Of a stretch of 64,000 nt of DNA, positions 36,601-45,511 are shown piece after piece. Within the stretch, counting starts at the first letter, position 1, and every line of letters starts with the position of its first letter. The notes under the pieces were generated by a model. It worked only from the letters and a program-made list of their open reading frames with translations, did not search any database and was not told where the DNA came from. Location: contig NZ_AHTH01000012.1 in the NCBI RefSeq assembly GCF_000245735.1, positions 20,610 through 84,609 on the forward strand, given 5' to 3'. Made by a program: the position numbers and the translations under genes. This stretch comes from Alishewanella jeotgali KCTC 22429 (GTDB lineage Bacteria; Pseudomonadota; Gammaproteobacteria; Enterobacterales; Alteromonadaceae).

Positions 36601-38445
36601 ATTACTGTAAAGTGTTGTGCTCACCCGATTTGGATAGATATGATTGTCGTGTGAGTGATTGTTATCAAACGGTTGATAACCTAACATTTCACAAGTTTCC
36701 CTACGACTTACTGGATAGTGATCCGGCTTGCACGACTCCAGCCTGACTAAGCCGACCTTAGGCACAATGTGAAAGGTATGTTCTACAGTTTGAAGTAAAG
36801 TTGTGCCATCCGTATCAAAATACAAAGTCATCATTTCTTTGCCTTCTAATGCGGTGTAGCTGCGATTTATAACATGTGCCGTTTTACTGCCATCCGGATT
36901 ACTTACTGTGGTCGACCTCAAGTCCATCAAATGGATACCATGAGGATACACAGGTAAGCCACTTAGTGCTGCTGGCTGAGGTGAGGATGTAGTAGTGCGC
37001 TTAGGGGAACCTGCATTTTGAGAGTAAGAATAATTCCAGACTAAATTTTGTTGATTAAAAATTAGCTCTTTTTTTATCAAAGCAAGATTAACAAAGCATC
37101 GACCTGCACCAGATGCAAGCGGTATCTGAGAGCGTCCAAATCTTGTTGGGCGGTGTGTTAGTCTAATCAAAGCCCCTTCAGGATGTTCAATGGTTGACAT
37201 TGTTGTATGCGTACTGGGTGCCACACAATCACTAATCGTCGGGTCGGCGAAGGAGTAACCGCCTGTTACATTAAAATTAAGATTGAACTGCCAGCGTTTT
37301 CCGTCAGGTCTGGTGACCGACGTCAGCTTATCTTTATAACGGCCGATGGCAGATTCGTAGTAAGTTTGATATGCATAGCGCCATACACGGTCATGCTGGA
37401 TAATTTCCTTTATACGTTCAGACGTAGCGCCTTGCTCATATACAATATCAATTACCCTAGCATCACTTGATTCAATCTTTACTAGTTTGTTTGAATATTG
37501 CACAAAAGAAAAGGGCATTTCACCGCCATAATCAACGGACTCATAGGTATATTTAACCCAGTTACCGAAACGGTCCTCGATTCTGCTCACCTGGATATTT
37601 ATGGTGTAAAGATCCATCAATACGTTAGCGCCAAACTCCGGGTTCCACACTTCCCCTTCTTGAGCGACCGATATTTGGGTCGCTGGTACTAACGAAACAA
37701 CATCGAACGTATAGGTCACCCCCTCTGGAGAGACTGCGACGAATCCGTAGCGCCCACTGAGGCATGAAACTTTCCAGTTATCCGCAATTCGAGTGCCAAA
37801 TCCTTGACCTTGCTCAGTAGTATTTGTTTCCCGAAGTTTTTCATTTAACACTCCTGGAATATTAAGTGTATCTCCACTCCAATACTGTGACGCCCCTACA
37901 GTCGCGAAACCCGTATCGACGAAAGTAGGCGGTAAATTGTTACAGTTTGGTATATGGCTTAGTAATTTTTGGCCACTTGGCAAACGCGATTTATACTCTA
38001 ATGTAGTTGATGAGATACTGGGCAAATCCAGTGACCAGTCTCCAAAGCTCAGATTATTTGAATAGTTACTTACTGAACCCCTATATGACCTTTGCACACC
38101 GACAGGTAAAGTATTGTTACCTTTTATAGAAACATCACTATGGATAAAACTAATAATACCAGCATTGACGTCGACTTTATCTCCAAATAATGCTGTTGTC
38201 TCAGGGGTGATCTGCTCATTCACTTTCATTCGCGCTAATGCAAGATCTAAGACAGTATTAGATGAAGCACTTGAGGTAGTGACATTTAATGGTGCAATGA
38301 CACTCTGCGATTCAATGACGGAAGCGTTTTTTGCAGCCAGGATCGCGTTACTAAATGCTTCGAGTTCTTCATCGGTGTAAGCGTGCGCATGAGCAAAAAA
38401 ACCACCTGCGACTAATAAGGTTAAGGTTCGTGTAAAATGCATCAT
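33646..38445 (-). CDS. RHS/YD-repeat protein (secreted, 1599 aa)
   Basis: 1599 residues: signal peptide (1-22, ending AHAHA), an N-terminal beta-rich segment, then many YD repeats (e.g. YSYDAIGRLASI, YTYDAQGNLSSL), and the RHS core near residues 1360-1415 with RYYDPIIGRFYSNDP and NRYAYANNNPYKYVDPDG. The last ~185 residues are Gly/Ala-rich with glycine-zipper-like stretches (GAVIGGVAGGVNGAV) and no enzyme motif I know. The HTDxLGS segment normally before the core is missing and lies in the upstream gene. AAGGAG precedes the start, and the upstream stop overlaps by one base (TAATG). AT-rich compared with its neighbours. Confidence 0.92.
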   Translation of the reverse strand: MMHFTRTLTLLVAGGFFAHAHAYTDEELEAFSNAILAAKNASVIESQSVIAPLNVTTSSASSNTVLDLALARMKVNEQITPETTALFGDKVDVNAGIISFIHSDVSIKGNNTLPVGVQRSYRGSVSNYSNNLSFGDWSLDLPSISSTTLEYKSRLPSGQKLLSHIPNCNNLPPTFVDTGFATVGASQYWSGDTLNIPGVLNEKLRETNTTEQGQGFGTRIADNWKVSCLSGRYGFVAVSPEGVTYTFDVVSLVPATQISVAQEGEVWNPEFGANVLMDLYTINIQVSRIEDRFGNWVKYTYESVDYGGEMPFSFVQYSNKLVKIESSDARVIDIVYEQGATSERIKEIIQHDRVWRYAYQTYYESAIGRYKDKLTSVTRPDGKRWQFNLNFNVTGGYSFADPTISDCVAPSTHTTMSTIEHPEGALIRLTHRPTRFGRSQIPLASGAGRCFVNLALIKKELIFNQQNLVWNYSYSQNAGSPKRTTTSSPQPAALSGLPVYPHGIHLMDLRSTTVSNPDGSKTAHVINRSYTALEGKEMMTLYFDTDGTTLLQTVEHTFHIVPKVGLVRLESCKPDHYPVSRRETCEMLGYQPFDNNHSHDNHIYPNRVSTTLYSNGATTSYNTSYSAYNIFSQPELITETGPSGVRYKRLRYQHDTSLWVLNLPTTVEISADNINWTTVRQTTYHAANSDSKLLPHQEYQFGSLINTYTYHTTGNAAGSVRRQSLNATNRWVEFNNYMRGTPQQITLPGRYTATPTQAATQTVNNYGEITSVTNFLGYTTSYSYDAIGRLASITPPSPWAPTTISYSNQSGRFIQTIRRGAYEKRIEMDALFRPLLTRERDTARNINVYVRQQFDAYNQPVFKSFPSENDYESNGQATLYDGLQRVKRQYSTVDNTGVDYYYLTNNRVETVDALGNRTTTTYRAFGSPEQKLPSLISQPENVTTTISYNVFDNVSSIVQGGVTESRYYNAQQRLCRLYRPDVGATAYDYNAVGDILWEAKGASGANNTCATASVLASEKTSFSYDNIGNIRQITYPDSSGNSLYTYDAQGNLSSLTSGSTAWEYQYNSLGLIEKELLNVDNLTFVLDPGYNALGQLTSLSYPSGRSVTFTVDALGRTLSSGSYATNAQYFPNGQLKSFNYGNALTFTQTLDSQQRPEQRRVSLSANLLSQQYSYDANSNLTSITDSVSPSNSVTNMTYDGLGRLKTANGFWGAGSFNYDALGNITRKTLGTQDISYTYNSSNRLTSISGSFSQSFSYDSRGNVINNGVRAFTFNRANRLASSGINSYVYDGHGRRIIKNKNGAKTYSLYNSAGVLMSTYESNGYTDYYYLGSQLVAKYADPRTQSDEPGYTGHVEDNDLQLTYMQQRYYDPIIGRFYSNDPVDFLGHMQRGNLAMGFNRYAYANNNPYKYVDPDGEFVNFAIGALIGAAAEIAVQVMVEGKGFSQLDPGRIGQSAAIGAVSGGVGGAASRLASAAGNAAVRGTGTALSSPASRVLTEGGKGLVSGAASGATSSALTQYADTGAVDGGKLLKDTAAGAVIGGVAGGVNGAVQADAAQRILGDSRANAIFGSQPGASVGAAAGVATEASITIATDLYEKQN

Positions 38446-39254
38446 TATTGCTCCTTGCGCTCACCGTAGGGTTTATGTTCCGTTTTCTTCAGCATAACGC
38501 CTGACTGATTACTCTCCCCAATCACACTGCCCAGAATGTCGGTATGAATATAAGTAACAGCAGGTGAAGTATTGATGGTAAGTACATATGACCAATCTGA
38601 GCATTGTGATGACGCATTACAGCCGCGTACCTGATAGCCGTAAATGTTATTTGCACTCACAGTAAAACTATGGCTGCGAGCTGTTCCTTTATTAATTTCG
38701 GCTTGCCAGACACCATTGAGATTTTGCTTTATAAAATATGTACTCCCATTAACAATAGGATCCCAACTAATACTTACTGAAGTACCGGATGTTATTGCCG
38801 TTAGATTTGCAGGTGCAGCCAAAAATATAGGAGCAGGGGCCGCTGGCACAGTAAAAGAACCAGAGTTATTAATTAGCAAATTGGGATGATTTACAGAAAT
38901 ACCATGAACGTAAACCGTTTTACCTTGGTGTATAGCTACGTCGGCACTAGGCATTTCAACAGTGAAACGATGAGGAATACCAGCTGTGTTACATGCTGAT
39001 GATACAGCGGTTTCGCTTGAGAGGTTAGCATTCGCTGCCCTGTAAAGCTGCCCAGTTCCTGCAGCTCCATTAAAATAAATATGAATTGAAATCGAAGATT
39101 GCACTCCTGTATCACAAGCCCAGCCGTGAAGCCTAACAGTACCATTGGATTGTAGTGTTACAAAATCTAAAACGCCTTTAATAGCTGCAACACATTGCGA
39201 CGAAACAAACAGTAATGAACAAAATAACACAAATATTAAATGATGTGACTTCAC
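38445..39254 (-). CDS. Secreted lectin/FN3-like protein with a C-terminal RHS segment
   Basis: 269 residues if started at the GTG at 39254, which has GGAGG exactly 5 nt upstream; an ATG 12 bp earlier lacks a ribosome site. Signal peptide to about residue 22. Residues ~25-125 form a beta domain (VRLHGWACDTG, SIHIYFNG, HRFTVEMP) that I have seen beside RHS proteins but cannot name. An FN3-like domain follows (~145-230). The last ~35 residues are RHS-type: YIHTDILGSVIGESN to KPYGER. It ends one base into the RHS gene start. Confidence 0.8.
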   Translation of the reverse strand: MKSHHLIFVLFCSLLFVSSQCVAAIKGVLDFVTLQSNGTVRLHGWACDTGVQSSISIHIYFNGAAGTGQLYRAANANLSSETAVSSACNTAGIPHRFTVEMPSADVAIHQGKTVYVHGISVNHPNLLINNSGSFTVPAAPAPIFLAAPANLTAITSGTSVSISWDPIVNGSTYFIKQNLNGVWQAEINKGTARSHSFTVSANNIYGYQVRGCNASSQCSDWSYVLTINTSPAVTYIHTDILGSVIGESNQSGVMLKKTEHKPYGERKEQ

Positions 39255-39369
39255 TTTAGCCTCCATGCAAAAGTAGCGAGAATACCCCAATATACCGTTA
39301 GTATTCAATGACGTTATCGAGTTTTTATGAAGGCCGAATTTCCTGCCATTTTCCTGTTGACGATCGCAT

Positions 39370-39699
39370 CAGGATATTCTGGCGATGCCAATGGGCTATA
39401 ACAGCCTGGTCGGTGATATGGGCAGTTCCTTATCCGGCGGTCAAAAGCAGCGCTTACTGCTGGCCCGCGCCCTATACCGGCAACCGAAGATCCTCTTTCT
39501 CGATGAAGCGACCAGCCATTTGGATGTGCAGCTGGAACACTATGTTAATAAGGCAGTGCAGCAGCTAAAGATGACCCGGATTATTATTGCCCATCGCCCG
39601 GAAACTATCTTAAGTGCAGAACGGATTTTACTGTTACAACAAGGGCAACTGATTGATATCAGTCAGAGCTACCGCGCGCAGTGTCAGAAATCATCATAG
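39370..39699 (+). pseudogene. Peptide-exporter ABC transporter, C-terminal remnant
   Basis: About 110 residues of an ABC ATPase end: DILAMPMGYNSLVGDMGSSL, signature LSGGQKQR, Walker B ILFLDEATSHLD, and the H-loop in IIIAHRP. The MPMGYNSLVGDMGSSL stretch is typical of peptidase-containing bacteriocin exporters. There is no Walker A, and a stop at 39358-39360 closes the frame upstream. The truncation falls at the right border of the RHS island, which suggests the island's arrival or rearrangement removed the rest. Confidence 0.85.
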
Positions 39700-39778
39700 C
39701 GGCAGCTATCGCCAACCTATCCGCTCGTCCGCCTTAACGTTGCGCTGACCAGGCGACTTGGTTGGCCTGGTGACTTGG

Positions 39779-40429
39779 CTAACTTCCTTGCTCCGGCAAG
39801 CGCAGCTTATCAAATAGTATTCCGGCCAGGGTGCGGTTATTTACATTCAACTTGCGTAAAATCGCCGACACATGCTGCTTGATGGTGGTTTCCTGCACCT
39901 GCATCTCATAGGCAATTTGCTTATTGAGCAAGCCATCAGCAATCATTTTCAGTACCCGGAACTGCTGGGGTGTAAGTTGCTCCAGACGCTGGGCAAAATC
40001 CTGATCAATCAGCGGCCGGGCATTTTTTACATCTTCAGACAATTCAGCCGGCAACCAGCTATCACCATTTAATACCGCATTAATGGCTTCGGACAGCAAT
40101 TCCAGTGGTGCCGATTTTGGAATATAGGCGCCCGCCCCCAGTGTCAGAGCTTGCTTAATAATCACTGGATCTTCTTCGGCTGATACCATTACCACCGGCA
40201 CATCCGGATATTCGGTGCGCAGCGCGGTTAAGCCGGTAAAGCCGTCTGAACCCGGCATTTTCAGATCCAGAAAAATTAAATGGGTATCAGGATGTTGGCG
40301 TAGTAAGGGCCAGACCTGCTGCATGGTTTGCGCCTGCAGTAAGGTGGCATCACTGCCCAGTATGGCCGCACAGGCTTGAGATAGCGCGACACGGAATAGC
40401 GGGTGGTCATCTGCAATAATGGCAATCAT
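39779..40429 (-). CDS. NarL/FixJ-type response regulator
   Basis: 216 residues. The receiver domain (1-120) has ADDHPLF for the acidic pocket, phosphoacceptor Asp in FLDLKMPG, and Lys in YIPKSAP. A LuxR-type HTH (about 150-210) is in LTPQQFRVLKMIADGLLNKQIAYEM. It is the likely output partner of the SSS hybrid kinase at 29486 and may control the receptor, permease and esterase genes beside it. Weak ribosome site. Confidence 0.92.
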   Translation of the reverse strand: MIAIIADDHPLFRVALSQACAAILGSDATLLQAQTMQQVWPLLRQHPDTHLIFLDLKMPGSDGFTGLTALRTEYPDVPVVMVSAEEDPVIIKQALTLGAGAYIPKSAPLELLSEAINAVLNGDSWLPAELSEDVKNARPLIDQDFAQRLEQLTPQQFRVLKMIADGLLNKQIAYEMQVQETTIKQHVSAILRKLNVNNRTLAGILFDKLRLPEQGS

Positions 40430-40462
40430 AAGGTCACTTTGGGGTTTTTACCCAATAATGAA

Positions 40463-40480
40463 CCGGGGCTGACGCCCCGG
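40463..40480. terminator. Hairpin between TonB-receptor and response-regulator genes
   Basis: A perfect 7-bp GC stem CCGGGGC / GCCCCGG with TGAC loop, 14 bp beyond the receptor stop. On the minus strand it is followed only by TTCATTATT, so it may attenuate rather than stop transcription. Confidence 0.5.
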
Positions 40481-40493
40481 CAAGTGTTTTTAC

Positions 40494-42737
40494 TTAGAAG
40501 CGATAGCCTACCGACAAACTCACCGTACGAGGATCAATGTAGAAACCTAACACTGAGTTATCCAGTACTGGTCCGGCAAAGTTGTAACCGGCGATCCTCG
40601 CCTGCTTATTACCAAGGTTTTTACCTTGCAGTGACAGGTCCCAATGTCCATCATTTGAATACCAGGTTACGCCGGCATTAAATAATGTGTAACCGCCGTA
40701 ATCCAGTATAGATGGGATCTCGAAGATCTGAGTCTTACCACGATGCGCCATATTACCCGCTACCACAATCTCACCCACACTGGTAGCAATACTGTAGGTT
40801 CCTGCCAGGGTCGCGGTGACTTTAGGTGTATTAGCGAAAGACCATAAATTTGAAACGTCAATCACTCGCTGTTGATTCGGGTCGAAAAACTCAACTTCGT
40901 TAAACTCTGCGTCAACGTAACCCAGGATTAAGCTCAGGTTGAAATCACGGGTAGCGGCAAATGTTGCCTCCAGCTCGGCGCCTTTAATATCTGCGTTTGC
41001 CGCATTCAGCACCTGGGAGGCTACAGTAACAGAGCCGTTTAATTCTACTGAACGTTGCACTGTAACCTGCATATCATCATATTTAGACATAAAGACCGCA
41101 GCATTTAAGCGCAGGCGCTGGTTTAGCCACTCGCTCTTCATCCCCAGTTCATAGGTATCTACGGTTTCCTCGGTATAAGGCTTATTGGCATCCGGGTTAA
41201 CCGCCTGATTGGCCCGCATATCAAAACCACCTGACTTAAAGCCATTGGTATAGCTACCGTATAACATCAGATCGTTACTGTGCTGGTATTCAACCCCTAA
41301 GCGCGGAGAGAAATGGCTAAAGCTGGCGCTGTCAGTAAAGTCTGTTTGCACACCGATACGGGTGCCGCCACTTTGCCGCGGAAATTTATAACCGTTGTAA
41401 ACATAACGATATACAGAGGCGTCTTTATCATCTTTGGTGTAACGGCCTCCTAAGGTCAGAGACCATTTTTCATCCAACTGATAAGTCCCTTGAGAATAGA
41501 AAGCGGTACTGTCGGTATCAACGCAGCCGCCATTCTCCGTGGTTGTTAAGCCATACACCACCTGGCCGAAAGCACCACAGGCTTCACCGCTATAATAATA
41601 AAAGCCGCTGGCTAGCTTTAAGCGTTCGCCGCTATACAGCAGCTGTAACTCTTGAGAAGTTTGCTTATCTTCATAGAAGGCCGGAATATCCAAGGTTGGA
41701 AAGGAGGTTGAATCAAAGTCAATGTTAGTGTCCGTAACCCCTTCGCGTCTCGCCGTGACCGATTTAATCGTCCAGTTGTCCGTTAGATCCCAGTTCAGGG
41801 TTAATGACTGCCCCTCGGTTTCTACTTTATTCTTAACCGGCATACTGATATTGGCGTCGTAGACTTTGGTCGGCCGGATATCGGTTGGCGCTAGTGCACT
41901 TGGGAATAAGCGGAAACCGCCACGAGGATTAGAATCGTCTACGGTTTTGTCCGCAGCCAAATTAACCCGGAAGTTATCTGCCAGGTTCCATTGCAAGCTA
42001 ACACGCCCTGACATCAAGTCTTTATTGTAGTTATCATCTCCCGTATTCAGGAACTTACCAAAGCCATCCCGATTAAAGGTTGCAAAGGCGCCACTAATAA
42101 AGACACTATCACTTAACCCGGTTTGCCCCGAAATTTTTAAATCGCGCTGATTATAACTCCCTAAGGTGCCACGAACGGCAAACTGGTTATCGCCAGTAAG
42201 TGTTTTAGTCACATATTTTACCGCGCCACCGATAGTATTACGGCCATAAAGCGTGCCTTGTGGACCACGCAATACTTCAATTCGCTCAACATCATACACA
42301 TCCAGCGCCGCACCCTGCGGCCGGGCCAGATAGACATCATCGATATAGATACCGACGCCAGGTTCAAAGCCCCACAATGGATCCTGCTGCCCAATACCGC
42401 GGATATAAGCGGTCAGGGTGCTGTTGGTGCCGCGCGACACCTGTAAGGTGGTATTCGGTGAGTACTGTTGTACCGAAGTAATATTATCGATACCACGCTG
42501 TGCCAGCTGCTCTTCGCCTAATGAGGTTACTGCTACCGGTACCGTTTGTAGGTTTTCTACGGTGCGACGGGCGGTCACTTCGATGCGCTCCAGCTTAACC
42601 GCCTCATCATCGCTGCTGGTGGTTTCCTGTGCCAAAGCCGGCATGGCCAGACAGCTGCTAATTGCCAGTGCCAGCAGGCTCGGCTTGAGATTACGGGGAT
42701 AAGTGGCGCGATAGTTAATCTTATTGTTGTTGGCCAT
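40494..42737 (-). CDS. TonB-dependent receptor
   Basis: 747 residues. The signal peptide ends near ALAQE (~36). The plug domain has the TonB-box-like region LERIEVTARRTVENLQTVPVA and the segments VERIEVLRGPQGTLYGRNTIGGAVKYVTK. The 22-strand barrel ends in DPRTVSLSVGYRF with a terminal Phe. It imports a substrate across the outer membrane. Its neighbours (GntP permease, esterase, 3-hydroxybutyrate dehydrogenase) suggest 3-hydroxybutyrate oligomers or a similar ester, an inference. Divergent from the permease gene. Confidence 0.93.
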   Translation of the reverse strand: MANNNKINYRATYPRNLKPSLLALAISSCLAMPALAQETTSSDDEAVKLERIEVTARRTVENLQTVPVAVTSLGEEQLAQRGIDNITSVQQYSPNTTLQVSRGTNSTLTAYIRGIGQQDPLWGFEPGVGIYIDDVYLARPQGAALDVYDVERIEVLRGPQGTLYGRNTIGGAVKYVTKTLTGDNQFAVRGTLGSYNQRDLKISGQTGLSDSVFISGAFATFNRDGFGKFLNTGDDNYNKDLMSGRVSLQWNLADNFRVNLAADKTVDDSNPRGGFRLFPSALAPTDIRPTKVYDANISMPVKNKVETEGQSLTLNWDLTDNWTIKSVTARREGVTDTNIDFDSTSFPTLDIPAFYEDKQTSQELQLLYSGERLKLASGFYYYSGEACGAFGQVVYGLTTTENGGCVDTDSTAFYSQGTYQLDEKWSLTLGGRYTKDDKDASVYRYVYNGYKFPRQSGGTRIGVQTDFTDSASFSHFSPRLGVEYQHSNDLMLYGSYTNGFKSGGFDMRANQAVNPDANKPYTEETVDTYELGMKSEWLNQRLRLNAAVFMSKYDDMQVTVQRSVELNGSVTVASQVLNAANADIKGAELEATFAATRDFNLSLILGYVDAEFNEVEFFDPNQQRVIDVSNLWSFANTPKVTATLAGTYSIATSVGEIVVAGNMAHRGKTQIFEIPSILDYGGYTLFNAGVTWYSNDGHWDLSLQGKNLGNKQARIAGYNFAGPVLDNSVLGFYIDPRTVSLSVGYRF

Positions 42738-42923
42738 AACCGGCCCTCCTGTTGTGTCGATGTTGTGCTGTCTGCTTCTTGTAACCGGAATCCCATGGCA
42801 CTCCGGCGTTGTTATATGTTTAGAGTAGCCGCGATTGCAGAAATATTAACCTGTACCTTAGTACTATGGCTGACATGGGCAGACTGTATCAGACTAGAAA
42901 AAAACAAGAACAAGGATTATCCG

Positions 42924-44225
42924 ATGTTAAGTTTGCTCGGTTTACTGCTTGGTCTGGGACTGCTGATTGTCCTGACCATGCGCGGCTTTAACCTCTTTAT
43001 CACGGCCCCGCTCTGTGCCCTGCTGGTGGCGCTGACTAATGGTATCCCGTTCTGGCAGGTAGCCGATAAGATTGATTTTGTGCACGGCTATATGAACGGT
43101 TTTTCCGGTTTTGTCGCTAACTGGTTTCTGATGTTCCTGCTCGGCTCGCTGTTCGGCAAGCTAATGGAGCATACCGGCGCTGCCGATGCAGTGGCACTGG
43201 CGATTGTGAAACGACTGGGGCATAAGCGGGCGGTGCTGGCTATCGTACTGGCTTGTGCGGTATTAACCTATGGTGGCGTCAGCTTATTTGTGGTGGCGTT
43301 TTCCGCTTACCCGATGGCCGTAAGCCTGTTTAAAGGCGCTAACTTACCACGGCGCTTTATTCCGGCAACATTGGCGCTCGGCTCTGTCACCTTTACTATG
43401 ACCTCTGCTGGCTCACCCGAGATCCAAAACTGGATCCCCATCCCTTATCTGGGTACCACTCCCTATGCCGGCTGGGAAGTCAGCTTAGTCGTCGCCGCCT
43501 TTATGGCCGTTGGCGGTTACGCCGCGCTAATGTGGATGATCAAAGGCGCGCAAGCCCGTGGCGAGCACTTTATTGCCCGCGCCACAGATCCGGAACTTAG
43601 CGATAAAGCCCTGCCGCATTGGTTAACCGGCTTAATCCCACTGCTGGTGGTACTGGTCACATCCTTCCTGTTGCACGACAGCCTGCAGCAAGCTGCGCTG
43701 ATTATTGCACTGGCTGGTGGTGTGGTAAGTTTATATCTGCTGAATTTCCGCTTTCTGCACAACCCGGCCGCCGCAACCAATGAAGGCGTACTGGGTGCCT
43801 TGCTGGCCATAGGTAACACCGCTGCTGTAGTCGGCTTTGGCGGCGTGGCAAGGCTTACTCCCGCCTTTGGCGAGGTGGTCCATTTTATGACACACTTACC
43901 CGGCCCGGAACTGATTGGCGCCGCGGTGGCGGTAAGTGCTATTGCCGGTTTAACCGGGTCGGCATCTGGCGGTCAGGCTATCGCCTTGCCGGAAATTGCG
44001 CCAACCTATCTGGAACGTGGCGTTGATGCTGAGCAACTACACCGGGTGGTCGCCATTTCATCCGGTGCGCTCGACTCACTGCCACATAATGGCTATGTGG
44101 TCACCACCATCCGCGCAATTTGTGGCGAAACACACCAGAACGCTTACTGGCCAGTAGCGGTAGTCAGTGTGCTGATGCCATTACTGGGTGTGGTGCTGGC
44201 CATCCTGTTATTTCAATGGTTTTAA
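42924..44225 (+). CDS. GntP family permease
   Basis: 433-residue polytopic transporter. MLSLLGLLLGLGLLIVLTMRGFNLF, the GSLFGKLMEHTGAADAVA stretch and GLTGSASGGQAIALPEIAP are GntP-family features. GntP members carry gluconate or, in the 3-hydroxybutyrate permease branch, hydroxy acids. I start at 42924 because AAGGA lies 7 nt upstream; the open frame extends 159 bp further but without family similarity. The esterase gene follows 11 bp downstream and is probably cotranscribed. Confidence 0.88.
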   Translation: MLSLLGLLLGLGLLIVLTMRGFNLFITAPLCALLVALTNGIPFWQVADKIDFVHGYMNGFSGFVANWFLMFLLGSLFGKLMEHTGAADAVALAIVKRLGHKRAVLAIVLACAVLTYGGVSLFVVAFSAYPMAVSLFKGANLPRRFIPATLALGSVTFTMTSAGSPEIQNWIPIPYLGTTPYAGWEVSLVVAAFMAVGGYAALMWMIKGAQARGEHFIARATDPELSDKALPHWLTGLIPLLVVLVTSFLLHDSLQQAALIIALAGGVVSLYLLNFRFLHNPAAATNEGVLGALLAIGNTAAVVGFGGVARLTPAFGEVVHFMTHLPGPELIGAAVAVSAIAGLTGSASGGQAIALPEIAPTYLERGVDAEQLHRVVAISSGALDSLPHNGYVVTTIRAICGETHQNAYWPVAVVSVLMPLLGVVLAILLFQWF

Positions 44226-44236
44226 TGGAGTTTAAG

Positions 44237-45436
44237 ATGCTACTGCTGCAACTACTTGTGCAACTGCGGCTACCACTGCTTAAGGTGGGTTTACTGCTTG
44301 GCTTACTGCTGCTGAGTAGTTGCAGTCGGGCCGAATCCTTGCTGGTGGAAAAACAAGCCTTTGAAATCGCCAGTTTTACCACCCAATCCGGGCAGCTGAT
44401 TGCTCCAGTACGAGTCGGCTGGGAAGCTTATGGCAAACTTAATGCTGACAAGTCCAATGCCATTTTGATCACCCATTTCTTTTCCGGCACCTCGCACGCT
44501 GCCGGTAAATACCAGCCGGATGATGCCGTAGCTGGCTACTGGGATGCCATTATTGGCCCAGGTAAAGCCATTGATACCAATAAATTTTACGTGATCAGTG
44601 TCGATACTCTGGTTAATGCGAATGTGTTTGATCCCAAGGTAATTACCACAGGCCCGGCGACCATCAATCCGGCAACAGGCAAGCCCTGGGGGCTCAGCTT
44701 TCCGGTGGTGACCATCACTGACTTTGTCGAAGTGCAACGCCAGCTGCTGGATAGCCTGGGCATTCAGCAACTACATGCGGTGATTGGCGCCTCTATGGGC
44801 TCGTTTCAGGCCATTGAGTGGGCGGTACGTTATCCAGAGCGGGTGCAGCGCTTGATCCCGGTAATCGGCACGGCCTATATGGACGCCTGGGCCGCAGTGC
44901 GGCTAGAGCGTTGGGCCTATCCGATTAAACAGGATCCAGCCTGGCGGGATGGCGACTATTATGCCTATGGCCAACCTGTGCAGGGCCTAAGCACGGCCGT
45001 GGCCTATATTACTCAGGATGCCCTTTATCCAACGGCTTTTAATCAGCGCTTTACCGATCCGTTGCAGGATCAGGCGCCGCAGCAGGATATCCGAGCGCCC
45101 TTTTCTGCCTGTCAGCAGTTAATGGCTCAGGCCGCTGAGCGCAGTAAATTGCAGGATGCCAACCATATCCTGTATCTGGTACGCGCCTCGCAATTGTATC
45201 GTGCTGGTATGGGTGATAACTGGCAACAAGCGCTGCAACAGGTTAAAGCGAAAACGCTGTTCCTGCCAGCCAGCGGCGACCAGTTGCTGCTACCGACGAT
45301 GTCGCAGCACAGTGCCGCTGCGATGCCACAGGCGGCACAGGTGCAATATGCTGAGATCCCCGGTGACTATGGGCATCTGGACGGCGTCTTTAATATTCAG
45401 GCGGTGAGTGCCAAGATCGCAGCTTTTCTGAACTAA
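44237..45436 (+). CDS. MetX-like alpha/beta-hydrolase lipoprotein (E22-type esterase)
   Basis: 399 residues. A lipoprotein signal ends in LLSSC (~28), followed by an alpha/beta-hydrolase domain of the homoserine O-acetyltransferase-like fold. The nucleophile Ser is in GASMGSFQAIEWAVRYPERV, and the late His in GDYGHLDG. The lipid anchor makes a biosynthetic MetX role unlikely. It probably hydrolyses an ester in the periplasm; with the permease next to it, 3-hydroxybutyrate oligomers are a candidate. The start has GGAG 6-7 nt upstream. Confidence 0.85.
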   Translation: MLLLQLLVQLRLPLLKVGLLLGLLLLSSCSRAESLLVEKQAFEIASFTTQSGQLIAPVRVGWEAYGKLNADKSNAILITHFFSGTSHAAGKYQPDDAVAGYWDAIIGPGKAIDTNKFYVISVDTLVNANVFDPKVITTGPATINPATGKPWGLSFPVVTITDFVEVQRQLLDSLGIQQLHAVIGASMGSFQAIEWAVRYPERVQRLIPVIGTAYMDAWAAVRLERWAYPIKQDPAWRDGDYYAYGQPVQGLSTAVAYITQDALYPTAFNQRFTDPLQDQAPQQDIRAPFSACQQLMAQAAERSKLQDANHILYLVRASQLYRAGMGDNWQQALQQVKAKTLFLPASGDQLLLPTMSQHSAAAMPQAAQVQYAEIPGDYGHLDGVFNIQAVSAKIAAFLN

Positions 45437-45480
45437 CCCTCAGCTGCAACTTCGATGCTGAGATAATTTTTCTTCCTGGC

Positions 45481-45511
45481 GGTGCGGCTTGGCTTAGCGC
45501 ACCTTTTTTTC
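45481..45511 (+). terminator. Rho-independent terminator after the esterase gene
   Basis: Stem GGTGCG / CGCACC with a short loop followed by seven T. It lies 45 bp beyond the esterase stop and against the convergent fbpC stop. Confidence 0.75.

Noticed and set aside
39308..39568. Open frame overlapping the ABC exporter remnant in another frame
   Set aside because: The ABC motifs (LSGGQKQR, DEATSHLD) are in the frame ending at 39699, so the other frame is a shadow.
44237..45436. Homoserine O-acetyltransferase (MetX) of methionine synthesis
   Set aside because: The lipoprotein signal and the transporter/receptor context do not fit a cytoplasmic biosynthetic enzyme.
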